This document shows, in pieces, positions 45,685 through 54,006 of a DNA stretch of 56,701 nt (its first letter is position 1; each line of letters starts with the position of its first letter). The notes beneath the pieces were generated by a model. It saw nothing but the letters and a program-made list of their open reading frames with translations. It ran no database searches and was not told where the DNA came from. The position numbers were made by a program, and so were the translations under genes. Source of the stretch: Vicinamibacterales bacterium (GTDB lineage: Bacteria > Acidobacteriota > Vicinamibacteria > Vicinamibacterales > UBA8438); NCBI GenBank assembly GCA_029940535.1, contig JAPYUM010000016.1, forward strand, positions 1 to 56,701, given 5' to 3'.

Positions 45685-45954
45685 ATGCGTAGTATCAGGA
45701 CAACGGGCGGCGCAGACGTCACGCTCGATGGCGACCTGCTCGCGGTGCTCGAGGCGCTGTACAAGGAGCTGAACACCCGGTATGCCGCCGACCGCACGTT
45801 CGAGGACACGGTGCGCGAGGTGAACCACCTGTTGGATCAGATGACCGAGGACGAACGACGCACCTACCTGGTAGAGAGCCTCTTCCTCAACACCGTGACG
45901 TATGAGAACGAGCGGCTGGGCGCCTACATGCGCAAGCTGACCAAGGACGGGTGA
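45685..45954 (+). CDS. Small acidic helical protein, unknown function
   Basis: An 89-residue protein that starts one base after the STAS stop codon. After a short N-terminal strand it is almost all predicted helix: LLAVLEALYKELNTRYAADR, DTVREVNHLLDQMTEDERRT, NTVTYENERLGAYMRKLTKD. I do not recognise a family. Its place between a STAS protein and a radical-SAM protein suggests it is a subunit, adaptor or regulator in that operon, but nothing in the sequence shows this directly. Confidence 0.75.
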   Translation: MRSIRTTGGADVTLDGDLLAVLEALYKELNTRYAADRTFEDTVREVNHLLDQMTEDERRTYLVESLFLNTVTYENERLGAYMRKLTKDG

Positions 45955-45964
45955 GCGTGACTCC

Positions 45965-47338
45965 ATGTCGCTGAACCATCAGGCGACCCGGTTCAGTTGT
46001 TCGTGGCCGTGGAGCACGCTGGTGCTCACCTGCGACGGGCGCGTCGTGTGTGGATGCGCCGACCCCTACGCGCAGCGAGTGCTCGGCGACGCGCGGACCC
46101 AGACCATGGGTGACGTCTGGATCGGCGACACCATTCGCGACCTGCGAGCCGATCTGAACGGCGGCGGCTCGGCGTTCTGCGGCGACTGCCCCCTCAAGTT
46201 GCCGTTGCCGGACAGCGATAGTGGCCAGGACGCACCCGCTCCGCGGCCCGTGGATGCCGGAGGGCTGCCCTCGCGCCTTTATGTCGAGTGCACGGCCGCC
46301 TGCAACATTTCTTGCCTCGACGCCTGCTGTGCCCCTGAGACCGGTATCACGCGCACCCGGCAGGCAGGCATGCTCGACTTCGACCTGTTTACCAAGGTGG
46401 TCGAGGAGACCGGCCCATCGCTCGCACGGATCGACTTCTTCAACTACGGCGAGGCGTTCCTCCACAAACGGGCGGTCGAGATGTGCGAGCACATCAAGCG
46501 GCGGTTCCCGCACATCTACCTGTACACCAGCACGAACGGCCTCGCGCTGACCGAGGCACGAGCCCGACAACTCGTCCATTCCGGTATCGATGAGGTGACA
46601 TTCTCGGTGGATGGGGCGTTCCCGGAGAGCTATGCGCGCTACCGTCAGCGGGGCGACTTCGAGGTCGCCCTCCGCAACCTCCGTGCGATGACGGGTGAGA
46701 AACGAAGCGCCGGCAAGGATCTGCCGTTCATCAACTGGCGCTACATCCTCTTCAGGTGGAACGACAGTCATGAGGAAATGGACCACGCACGAGCGCTGGC
46801 CGAGGAGATCGGCGTCGACCGGCTCACCTGGGAGATTACCGACCATCCGGAGTCGGCCTACTCTCGCCGATTCGCCCCCGGCACCGACGACCACACGGCG
46901 ATCAGGCGGGAGATCTGGGACGACAGCAATCTGGGCAACGCGATCCCCGGAGCCACGCCCCGGGCACGCATCGACTTGCGCCGTCTCGTCCCAGGGCTCC
47001 CGCTCCTCGGTCGCCGCGGCGGCCGGATGCGGTTGCGCCCGCAAGTGAAGAACCTGTCGACACGACCGTTTCCGGCGCACGCGTCGTATGGGCGCCGCCT
47101 GGTCCGCCTCGGGGCGCAGCTCCGCGGAGCCGACGGCTCGATGAGGGACCGCGACCACGCGAGGGCGTGGCTCCCGGCAACCCTGGAGCCCGGGCAGACA
47201 CACGACGTTCCGATCGAGATCCCGCTTCCGGACACACCGGGCCGTTATCAACTCACGCTTGATCTGGTGTCCGAGGGCATCGACTGGTTCGAGGCCTGTG
47301 GCTCGCCAACCACGAGCGCGCCACTCGTCGTGTGGTAG
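45965..47338 (+). CDS. Radical SAM protein with N-terminal SPASM-like and C-terminal beta-sandwich domains
   Basis: A 457-residue protein. Residues 10-78 look like a SPASM-type cysteine module (CSWPWSTLVLTCDGRVVCGC, then FCGDCPLK). The radical-SAM barrel spans about 104-315; its cluster motif is C113-NIS-C117-LDA-C121, with further cysteines at 109 and 122. That is CX3CX3C, one residue more than the usual CX3CX2C. INDIRECT support for the fold: FFNYGEAFLHKRAVEMCEHI, YTSTNGLALTEARARQLV, IDEVTFSVDGAFPESYARYR. The C-terminal 110 residues (VKNLSTRPFPA, RYQLTLDLVSEGIDWF) form a beta-sandwich of the kind attached to glycan-related enzymes. Product and substrate are unknown. Confidence 0.8.
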   Translation: MSLNHQATRFSCSWPWSTLVLTCDGRVVCGCADPYAQRVLGDARTQTMGDVWIGDTIRDLRADLNGGGSAFCGDCPLKLPLPDSDSGQDAPAPRPVDAGGLPSRLYVECTAACNISCLDACCAPETGITRTRQAGMLDFDLFTKVVEETGPSLARIDFFNYGEAFLHKRAVEMCEHIKRRFPHIYLYTSTNGLALTEARARQLVHSGIDEVTFSVDGAFPESYARYRQRGDFEVALRNLRAMTGEKRSAGKDLPFINWRYILFRWNDSHEEMDHARALAEEIGVDRLTWEITDHPESAYSRRFAPGTDDHTAIRREIWDDSNLGNAIPGATPRARIDLRRLVPGLPLLGRRGGRMRLRPQVKNLSTRPFPAHASYGRRLVRLGAQLRGADGSMRDRDHARAWLPATLEPGQTHDVPIEIPLPDTPGRYQLTLDLVSEGIDWFEACGSPTTSAPLVVW

Positions 47339-47368
47339 GAAAACGAGAATGGGAGAGAACGAAACGGG

Positions 47369-48283
47369 CTAGTTGACGACGGGGGTCGGCACCTTGGCCT
47401 GGGCAGCGGCGCCCGCCACGTCGGCGTTGGCCGATGACTCCACCAGCTGCCAGGCGTCCGTATCCTGCAGAAACTTCTCCGCGAATGCGGCATGTAGCTC
47501 GTGACCGCCACGATGCGCCACGAGATGCCCGATGACCGGTGATCCCAACAGCGCCAGGTCACCGATCGCGTCCAGAATCTTGTGCCGGACGAACTCGTCC
47601 TCAAACCGGAGCGAATTGTTCAGAACGCCGGTCTCGCCCAGCACGACCGCGTTGTCGAGCGACCCACCGAGTGCCAGCCCCTTCTTCCGCAACATCTCGA
47701 CTTCCTTGAGGAACCCGAACGTCCGGGCCGGTGCGATCTCATCGACAAACGACTCCTGCGTGATCCGGAGCGTATGGGTCATGTGCCGCAGCAGCGGGTG
47801 GTCGAAACTGATGGTGTAGGTAATCTTGAAGTACTCGGACGGATACAACGCGATGCTCTTCTCACCGCGCGTCAGTGACACGGACCGCAACACTTTCAAG
47901 TAGCGCCGGGGACGCGTGAGTCGCTTCAATCCGGCCTCGTGCACCAGATAAACGAACGACGCCGCACTGCCGTCCATGATGGGCACTTCCGGCTGATTGA
48001 GTTCCACAACGACGTTGTCGACACCCAGGCCGACGAGCGCGGCCAGCAGGTGCTCCACCGTCTCCACCGTGCCTGCATCGCGTGACAACGCGGTGGCGTA
48101 GTGCAGCCGGTCGACATTGTCGACCGTGGCCGGAATCTCGATACCACCCAGGTCGGCCCGACGAAACCGGATGCCACGACCGGCTCTCGCCGGTTTGAGT
48201 GACATGGTCACCCTCTGGCCAGAATGCAGACCGATCCCCGAGCAGGAAACAGAACGTCGAATAGTGTGTTGCACGTCAGTCAC
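47369..48283 (-). CDS. lpxC: UDP-3-O-acyl-N-acetylglucosamine deacetylase
   Basis: First committed step of lipid A synthesis, so the cell makes lipopolysaccharide. A 304-residue zinc enzyme: QHTIRRSVSCSGIGLHSGQR at the N-terminus, zinc histidine in VETVEHLLAAL (H78), ELNQPEVPIMDGSAASFVYL, RHKILDAIGDLALLG with the second histidine and the aspartate, and HRGGHELHAAF with the general acid histidine. It is convergent with the radical-SAM gene (30 bp apart). The 223-bp upstream gap holds AT-rich sequence that probably carries its promoter. Confidence 0.97.
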   Translation of the reverse strand: MTDVQHTIRRSVSCSGIGLHSGQRVTMSLKPARAGRGIRFRRADLGGIEIPATVDNVDRLHYATALSRDAGTVETVEHLLAALVGLGVDNVVVELNQPEVPIMDGSAASFVYLVHEAGLKRLTRPRRYLKVLRSVSLTRGEKSIALYPSEYFKITYTISFDHPLLRHMTHTLRITQESFVDEIAPARTFGFLKEVEMLRKKGLALGGSLDNAVVLGETGVLNNSLRFEDEFVRHKILDAIGDLALLGSPVIGHLVAHRGGHELHAAFAEKFLQDTDAWQLVESSANADVAGAAAQAKVPTPVVN

Positions 48284-48308
48284 AGACCGGTATACCCCCT
48301 GAAGCTAA

Positions 48309-48369
48309 CGATCGACGAATTGTTTAAAGCAAGAGCGATACCGGTTATGCGACCTATTGTCGATCGACG
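48309..48369. promoter_or_regulatory. Direct repeats CGATCGACG upstream of lpxC
   Basis: CGATCGACG occurs at 48309-48317 and again at 48361-48369, 52 bp apart (about five helical turns). The flanking 48370-48420 is strongly AT-rich for this genome and likely contains the lpxC promoter; I cannot choose one hexamer pair with confidence. The repeats could be a regulator's binding sites. Confidence 0.35.
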
Positions 48370-48433
48370 TAAATAACTATTTATCAACTAGTTATCCAAT
48401 TTATGTCAGTTGGCAGATAACAACTTCGCATGG

Positions 48434-48480
48434 AGTGTGGCTAAACAGCCACACTGCGGGCGGCGATAAGTGTGGCTGTT
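48434..48480 (-). terminator. Alternative hairpins after uvrA
   Basis: Three segments: AGTGTGGCT (48434-48442), AACAGCCACACT (48444-48455) and AGTGTGGCTGTT (48469-48480). The middle one can pair with the first (9 bp, tight loop) or with the last (12 bp, 13-base loop), but not with both. The element begins about 27 bases past the uvrA stop codon and lies before lpxC on the same strand. No clear T tract follows. Confidence 0.55.
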
Positions 48481-48506
48481 GTACCACATAACGGCCGTAT
48501 TGTCAG

Positions 48507-51356
48507 CTACTTGGACACTTTTTTCAGCCCAGACAAGACGGCGGACAGGTATTGGCCTGTGACCGAAGCCGGCGTGTCCGCGATTTCCTCCGGGGTTCCA
48601 GACGCCACGACGCGCCCGCCGCCTCGGCCCCCCTCCGGGCCGAGGTCGATCACGTGGTCCGCGTTCTTGATGACATCGAGATGGTGCTCGATGACGACGA
48701 CCGTGTTCCCCTGATCGACTAGCTGCTGCAACACATCGAGTAACTTCCGGGTGTCCTCGAAGTGGAGACCGGTCGTTGGCTCATCGAGAATATAGACCGT
48801 GCGGCCGGTGCTCCGCTTGGACAGCTCCTTGGACAGCTTGACCCGCTGGGCCTCGCCACCCGACAGCGTCGTGGCTGACTGCCCGAGCGTGACGTACCCC
48901 AACCCCACCTCTTGCAACGTTCTCAGTTTGGCGGCAATCGGTGGGAAGTTCTCCAGCAATGGCATCGCCTGGTCGACGGTCAGCTCGAGCACGTCGGCGA
49001 TCGAGGCTCCGCGGTACCGGATCTCGAGCGTTTCTCGGTTGTATCGACGCCCTTTGCATTGCTCGCAGGTCACATAGACGTCCGGCAAGAAGTGCATCTC
49101 GATGGCGTTGACGCCGTCACCCTGGCACGACTCACATCGACCGCCCTTGACGTTGAACGAGAAACGGCCTGGTCGATACCCACGCGCCTTGGCATCGGGC
49201 AGCATGGCGAACAACTCGCGAATAAACGTGAACAGGCCGGTGTAGGTGGCGGGATTCGAGCGGGGCGTGCGCCCGATAGCCGACTGATCGATCTGAATCA
49301 CCTTGTCGACCAGATCGACACCATCGATGCCACGGTGCGCGCCCGGCACGGTGGTCGCGCGATAAAAGTCACGGGCCAGGGCCCGGTAGAGGATGTCGTT
49401 GACCAGCGTCGACTTCCCAGAGCCGCTGACACCGGTGACCGCGGTCAGGACTCCAAGCGGAATAGCCACGTCGATATCGGTGAGATTATTGGCGCTGGCG
49501 CCTCTGACCAGGAGCTGGCCGCGATCAAGCGAGCGCCGTTCGCTCGGGGTCGGAATCGTACGCTCTCCCCGGAGATACCGGCCGGTCATCGATGGATGCC
49601 CGTTGGCCATCAACTCAGCCGGCGATCCCTGGAAGATCACCTCGCCGCCGTGCTCACCGGCGCCCGGCCCCAGATCCACCAGGTAGTCAGACGTCCTGAT
49701 CGTCTCCTCATCGTGCTCGACGACGATGACGGTGTTGCCCAGATCCCGAAGGCGGGCCAGTGTCGCCAGCAGCAGTTGATTGTCGCGCTGATGCAGACCG
49801 ATCGAGGGCTCATCCAGGACATAGAGCACCCCGGTCAGGCTGGCCCCAATCTGCGTCGCCAGCCGGATGCGCTGCCCTTCCCCTCCCGACAACGTGGCCG
49901 CGCTGCGCGCCAGCGTCAAGTACCCCACACCAACGTCGTCGAGAAAACCGAGCCGATCGCGGATCTCGCGCACCACACGCCCCGCCACGAGCGTTTCACG
50001 CTCAGTCAGGTCGAGCGCGGCGAACACATCGACGGCCTCAGCAATGGGTAACTGGACGAAGTCGGCGATGGTGCTCCCCTTGACTCGCACCGCACGGCTC
50101 TCGGCCCGCAGGCGCTCCCCGTGACACTCTCCACACGCCTGCAGCGAGCGCAACGGCTCGAGGAGTTCCTGCTGGGCCCAGGTCCCTGTGCTGTAGCGAC
50201 GCCGCAAATTCGGCACGATGCCTTCGAAGTCGCGACCAAATGGCGCGGTGGCGCCCCGACGGGTCGTGGCGGCAGCGGCCTGACGCGACTTCGTCGGACC
50301 GTCCAACAGCAAGTGCCGATGCTTCTTGGGCAGGCGGTCGAACGGCGTGTCCAGATCGATACCGAAGTGCCGTTCGAGTCCGATCAGTGCCTCGCGAACA
50401 AGCTTGCGGTCTCCGGCGGCCCACGGGGAAATCGCACCCTCCCTCAGGGATTTCGATCCGTCTGGCACAATCCGGACCGGGTCGAAGTCGTCGACCGCCC
50501 CGAGCCCTTGACAGGCCGGGCAGGCCCCCTGCGGCGAATTGAAGGAAAACACACGCGACGTCAATTCCGACATGCTGATGCCGCAATTCGCGCAGGCGAG
50601 CGTACGGGAGAACAAGCGATCGCCGCCGCCCAGCGTATTGAGGATCACCACGTCATCGGCCAACTCGAACGCCAGCTCGAGACCCGTGCGTAGGCGACGG
50701 TCGACGCCGGGCCGGATCACCATTCGATCGACCATCACCTCGACATCGTGATTCCGCCGGCGCTCAAGCGCCAGCTCCTCGTCGAGCGACCGAATCTCGC
50801 CATCGATCCGGACCTTCGTAAACCCCCGGGCCCGCAACGCGGCCAGTTCTTTCTTGAACTCGCCTTTTCGCCCGCGGACGATCGGCGCCAACACGTTGAC
50901 CCGCTCATCCGTCGGTCCTTGCATCACCATGTCGATGATGCGCTCGATCGATTGACAACTGATCGGTCGATCACACTCCGGACAATGCGGCACCCCCACG
51001 TTGGCAAACAGCAGCCGGAGATAGTCGTAGATCTCGGTCACCGTGCCGACGGTGGAGCGGGGGTTCGCCCCGGTGGTCTTCTGCTCGATAGAGATTGCGG
51101 GCGACAAGCCGTCGATCTGGTCGACGTCCGGTTTTTCGACCTGTTCGAGGAACTGCCGCGCGTAGGCGGAGAGCGACTCCACATAACGTCGCTGCCCCTC
51201 GGCATAAATCGTGTCGAAGGCCAGCGACGACTTGCCGGACCCCGACAACCCGGTCACTACGATCAGACGGTCGCGAGGCAGGCTGACGTCGACACTCTTC
51301 AGATTGTGCACGCGGGCGCCGCGCACTTCGATGCGATTGTGAGCCATGGCCCCCAT
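48507..51356 (-). CDS. uvrA: Excinuclease ABC subunit A
   Basis: DNA-damage recognition ATPase of nucleotide excision repair. The 949-residue protein has two ABC modules: [20 protein letters not shown] and later [20 protein letters not shown], with signatures [14 protein letters not shown] and [15 protein letters not shown]. Zinc modules are [23 protein letters not shown], and [18 protein letters not shown]. Two in-frame ATGs (51356 and 51347) are possible; [17 protein letters not shown] from 51347 is the more usual start. LexA-type boxes were not evident upstream by eye. Confidence 0.97.
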   Translation of the reverse strand: MGAMAHNRIEVRGARVHNLKSVDVSLPRDRLIVVTGLSGSGKSSLAFDTIYAEGQRRYVESLSAYARQFLEQVEKPDVDQIDGLSPAISIEQKTTGANPRSTVGTVTEIYDYLRLLFANVGVPHCPECDRPISCQSIERIIDMVMQGPTDERVNVLAPIVRGRKGEFKKELAALRARGFTKVRIDGEIRSLDEELALERRRNHDVEVMVDRMVIRPGVDRRLRTGLELAFELADDVVILNTLGGGDRLFSRTLACANCGISMSELTSRVFSFNSPQGACPACQGLGAVDDFDPVRIVPDGSKSLREGAISPWAAGDRKLVREALIGLERHFGIDLDTPFDRLPKKHRHLLLDGPTKSRQAAAATTRRGATAPFGRDFEGIVPNLRRRYSTGTWAQQELLEPLRSLQACGECHGERLRAESRAVRVKGSTIADFVQLPIAEAVDVFAALDLTERETLVAGRVVREIRDRLGFLDDVGVGYLTLARSAATLSGGEGQRIRLATQIGASLTGVLYVLDEPSIGLHQRDNQLLLATLARLRDLGNTVIVVEHDEETIRTSDYLVDLGPGAGEHGGEVIFQGSPAELMANGHPSMTGRYLRGERTIPTPSERRSLDRGQLLVRGASANNLTDIDVAIPLGVLTAVTGVSGSGKSTLVNDILYRALARDFYRATTVPGAHRGIDGVDLVDKVIQIDQSAIGRTPRSNPATYTGLFTFIRELFAMLPDAKARGYRPGRFSFNVKGGRCESCQGDGVNAIEMHFLPDVYVTCEQCKGRRYNRETLEIRYRGASIADVLELTVDQAMPLLENFPPIAAKLRTLQEVGLGYVTLGQSATTLSGGEAQRVKLSKELSKRSTGRTVYILDEPTTGLHFEDTRKLLDVLQQLVDQGNTVVVIEHHLDVIKNADHVIDLGPEGGRGGGRVVASGTPEEIADTPASVTGQYLSAVLSGLKKVSK

Positions 51357-51445
51357 GAACAGCCTGCGGAACCCCGGGCGGGTCCATGGTCGACTGGCGC
51401 GCCCCGCGACCGCTGATCCAAACTCACGATGTTATCACGCGAGAA

Positions 51446-52510
51446 TCACCGTGCCTGACCGCGCCCGGCGGGTGGCGCTGGCAGCCGACCAAAGCGGTAG
51501 GCGATATCTTCGGACACCACCACCGCGGCACCGGAACCATCGAACGCGACACCGACCAGCGCCGACGCCGCCACCACGAGCTCGGCGTCGGTCTCGTCGG
51601 CATCACCAGGGTCACCAGAGTCCCGCAATCGATACAACCCGGAGGCACCGGCCAACGCTTCGACGACGTGCAGTGCCCCGTGAGCGTCGAACGCCATCCC
51701 CTGGGGCCGGCCGAAGCGTCGAGTGACGGTGGACACGGTGCCGTCTCGGTCAATGCGGTAGATGGCGTCGTGTGTGGCTAGGGTCGGGGCCGCCACGTAC
51801 AGGATCCCAGTCGGCGCCATCGCCAGATGAAACGCCGCCACACTTGGCGGCAACGTGGTAAATGGTGAGACCTCCCCCGACTGGGTCACCCGGAACAGCG
51901 TCCCTGAGCGGTCACCGACATGCAGGATGCCGGCCGCATCGAAGGCCAGACCACACGCGACCCCCAGATCAGTCGCCACCTCTTCCACTCGTCCGTCCGC
52001 GTCGACGGCCGACACGGTGCCGTCAAACCTGCTGGAGACGAACAAGCGGCCGCCCGGTTGAAATGCCAACGACGTCGGGTTCGTCAGGCCGGTGACGAAC
52101 GGCTCGCAGAATCCATCCGTGCCCACCCGAAAGAGGGAGACCGGCGACGACGCGCCACGCGTGCCGCTGTGGGTCAAATAGAGAGTACCGTCGTCGCCGA
52201 ATGCGGGACTGTCGACCTGGTGCAGCCCGGTCGCCACCGGTGTGCCGATCTCGATAAACGCCGTCTCGCCCGGCGCCGTGGAGAGCCTGATCGGGGTAGC
52301 GCCACCGTCAAGACCGACCGGGACACGGCAGGTCACGGTATCGCGGTCGCCGTACACGACCCGAGCCGCCACCTCGCCAAACCGCACCTCCGGGAGACGC
52401 CCCGGCTCGCCGCCGATACCGGTGCCCCGCACCGTGACCCGCCCGCCACTGATGGCCGCCAGCGGACGCACGGAGGTGATACGCGGACGGGTCAGCGTGG
52501 CTGCGCACAT
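51446..52510 (-). CDS. IPT/TIG domain plus NHL/SMP-30-like beta-propeller protein
   Basis: A 354-residue protein. The first 85 residues look like an IPT/TIG immunoglobulin-like domain (ITSVRPLAAISGGRVTVRGT). The rest is a beta-propeller of repeated blades: GLTNPTSLAFQPGGRLFVSS, GVACGLAFDAAGILHVGDRS, AFHLAMAPTGILYVAAP, GRPQGMAFDAHGALHVVEA, GVAFDGSGAAVVVSEDIAYR. Such propellers include gluconolactonases and streptogramin lyases, but no catalytic set can be picked by eye. No signal peptide is visible. I start at the ATG at 52510; the frame upstream runs into the HNH gene. It follows that gene by 34 bp. Confidence 0.75.
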   Translation of the reverse strand: MCAATLTRPRITSVRPLAAISGGRVTVRGTGIGGEPGRLPEVRFGEVAARVVYGDRDTVTCRVPVGLDGGATPIRLSTAPGETAFIEIGTPVATGLHQVDSPAFGDDGTLYLTHSGTRGASSPVSLFRVGTDGFCEPFVTGLTNPTSLAFQPGGRLFVSSRFDGTVSAVDADGRVEEVATDLGVACGLAFDAAGILHVGDRSGTLFRVTQSGEVSPFTTLPPSVAAFHLAMAPTGILYVAAPTLATHDAIYRIDRDGTVSTVTRRFGRPQGMAFDAHGALHVVEALAGASGLYRLRDSGDPGDADETDAELVVAASALVGVAFDGSGAAVVVSEDIAYRFGRLPAPPAGRGQAR

Positions 52511-52544
52511 GGGCGAACCGCAGGCGGATGGCGTCTGGAAGGAC

Positions 52545-53078
52545 TCACGACTCGCCGATCTCGACGTTCCAGAAGAGGTAGTCTCGCCAGCTTTCTGGCG
52601 CCTCACGCACGCCGATGGCGATCCGAACGGTCGCCGAGCGGAGCGGTCGACGCGGTGGTCGCAGGATCGCCATGCGCGCCTCGGTAGGCGTGCGTCCTCC
52701 TTTGCGACGATTGCAGCGCACACACGAGGTCACGATGTTTTCCCACTCTTTGCGACCACCATGTCGCACCGGGACCACATGGTCGAACGTCAAGCTGTCG
52801 GCCGGCAACACTTGGCCGCAGTATTGACATCGATGGTTGTCTCGCGCGTAGATGTTCGCCCTCGAGAAGGGGACGAGATTGCAGTGCCGCTTGATGGTGA
52901 TGTACCGCAACAACCGGATCACGGAAGGCAACTTCACGGTGAGCGACACCGAGTGGACTTCCCGCGGGTAGACCGAGATCACTTCGACCTTCCCCTGGCA
53001 CCACAGGGTCATCGCCTTTCGCCAGTCGACGACCGTCAGAGGCTCGTAGGTCGCGTTCAGCAGCAGAATGGGTTCCAT
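52545..53078 (-). CDS. HNH endonuclease family protein
   Basis: A 177-residue protein of a stand-alone HNH family common in bacterial chromosomes. It begins ILLLNATYEPLTVVDWRKAM and carries the zinc-stabilised HNH motif CQYCGQVLPADSLTFDHVVP, with VRHGGRKEWENIVTSCVRCN and RRKGGRTPTEARM (H, N and the second Cys pair). No restriction or methylase gene is adjacent, so a restriction role is not supported; its physiological substrate is unknown. The gene's 5' side meets repeat M copy 4. Confidence 0.9.
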   Translation of the reverse strand: MEPILLLNATYEPLTVVDWRKAMTLWCQGKVEVISVYPREVHSVSLTVKLPSVIRLLRYITIKRHCNLVPFSRANIYARDNHRCQYCGQVLPADSLTFDHVVPVRHGGRKEWENIVTSCVRCNRRKGGRTPTEARMAILRPPRRPLRSATVRIAIGVREAPESWRDYLFWNVEIGES

Positions 53079-53085
53079 GGTTCAT

Positions 53086-53131
53086 ACGGGGCTGCGTCCC
53101 GGACCCCGCGGGCACGCCGCGGGACACCACC
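53086..53131 (+). repeat. Intergenic repeat M, copy 4 (5' part only)
   Basis: TACGGGGCTGCGTCCCGGAC followed by CCCGCGGGCACGCCGCGGGA resembles the first half of repeat M. It lies in the gap between the divergent HNH and NlpC/P60 genes, close to the HNH start codon, and so not at a 3' end. Confidence 0.5.
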
Positions 53132-53264
53132 ACTGGCATCTTGCCCGAGGGCATCGATGGTGTCAAGCGATAAGGCCTCGTAACATACTGAATTGAATGA
53201 GTTTATGCCCAATTACCCGCCGTTGGTAGCGCGCCAAGCGCGCGCCGCCGATAATAGTCAACAG

Positions 53265-53786
53265 ATGACTCGAATCCTGCCCGTCGTCACGCTCGCCCTC
53301 CTGGCCGGTGCGTGCGCGACGCGCGGGGGTGCAATCCCCGAACCGTTTCCAAGACCTGGCCGTGACACCGCCGCTGTTCGCACCGTGCCGAGCTCCAGAG
53401 GGACGGCGGATACCTACGCAATCACCGCCACGGCGCTCGACCTGCGGGGGACGCCATACGTGGACGGTGGCACGTCACCGACCGGCTTCGACTGCAGCGG
53501 ATTCACCTCGTATGTCTTCCGTCAACACGGAGTAGATCTCCCGCGTCTCGCGGCGGCGCAGTATCAGGTCGGCGTCCAGGTCGACCCGGACGCCATCGCG
53601 CCGGGCGACTTGCTGTTCTTCACGACCGTCGCGCCGGGCGCCTCACATGTGGCGCTGGCCATTGGCGGTGACGAATTCGTCCACGCGCCCTCGGAGCGCG
53701 GCCAGGTCCGCGTCGAACGGCTTGGCTCGAGCTATTGGTCGAGAAGGTTCCTGGGCGCCCGACGCATCGTGTCCGACGCCCCCTAG
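53265..53786 (+). CDS. NlpC/P60-family peptidoglycan hydrolase lipoprotein
   Basis: A 173-residue cell-wall hydrolase (gamma-D-Glu-diaminopimelate endopeptidase type). The signal peptide MTRILPVVTLALLAGACATR ends in a lipobox cysteine. The NlpC/P60 domain has the nucleophile in GFDCSGFTSYVFRQHGVDLP, the catalytic histidine in GASHVALAIGGDEFVHAP, and RRFLGARRI at the end. I start at 53265 because the signal peptide begins there; an ATG-less extension to 53193 is open. The TAG stop opens the repeat that separates it from the convergent M48 protease. Confidence 0.92.
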   Translation: MTRILPVVTLALLAGACATRGGAIPEPFPRPGRDTAAVRTVPSSRGTADTYAITATALDLRGTPYVDGGTSPTGFDCSGFTSYVFRQHGVDLPRLAAAQYQVGVQVDPDAIAPGDLLFFTTVAPGASHVALAIGGDEFVHAPSERGQVRVERLGSSYWSRRFLGARRIVSDAP

Positions 53787-54006
53787 GTTTTCCGACGAGG
53801 CGTCGGTCTCGTCAGCCCCCCCCTCTGGACATTTGTTCCAGCGCCCGTTGGCAATCTCGGCCGCCTAGGCGCGCACCTGCGCGCCTCGCGGACGCGGAGT
53901 GGGGCTCTCGGGGTCCCCGCAGAGCGTTCGCGTGGGGTTCGGGGCGCAGCCCCGTCTGAAGAAGTCGAAGCAACACCGCCAGGCGGACGGATCGCCAGGA
54001 AACCTA
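53784..54006. repeat. Composite intergenic repeat between convergent stops (M copy 2, R copy 5)
   Basis: The segment starts TAGGTTTTCC at the NlpC/P60 stop and ends GGAAACCTA at the M48 protease stop, each supplying that gene's TAG. Within it, 53866-53959 is repeat M in reverse orientation, about 5 differences from copy 1. Bases 53960-54006, read on the minus strand, are an R arm (TAGGTTTCCTGGCGATCCG) plus CCTGGCGGTGTTGCTTC, then cut off at TCAGACGGGG where M begins, the same junction as at 4172. Confidence 0.8.

Noticed and set aside
52545-53078. Restriction-modification system around the HNH nuclease
   Set aside because: There is no methyltransferase or specificity gene nearby; the protein belongs to a widespread stand-alone HNH family.
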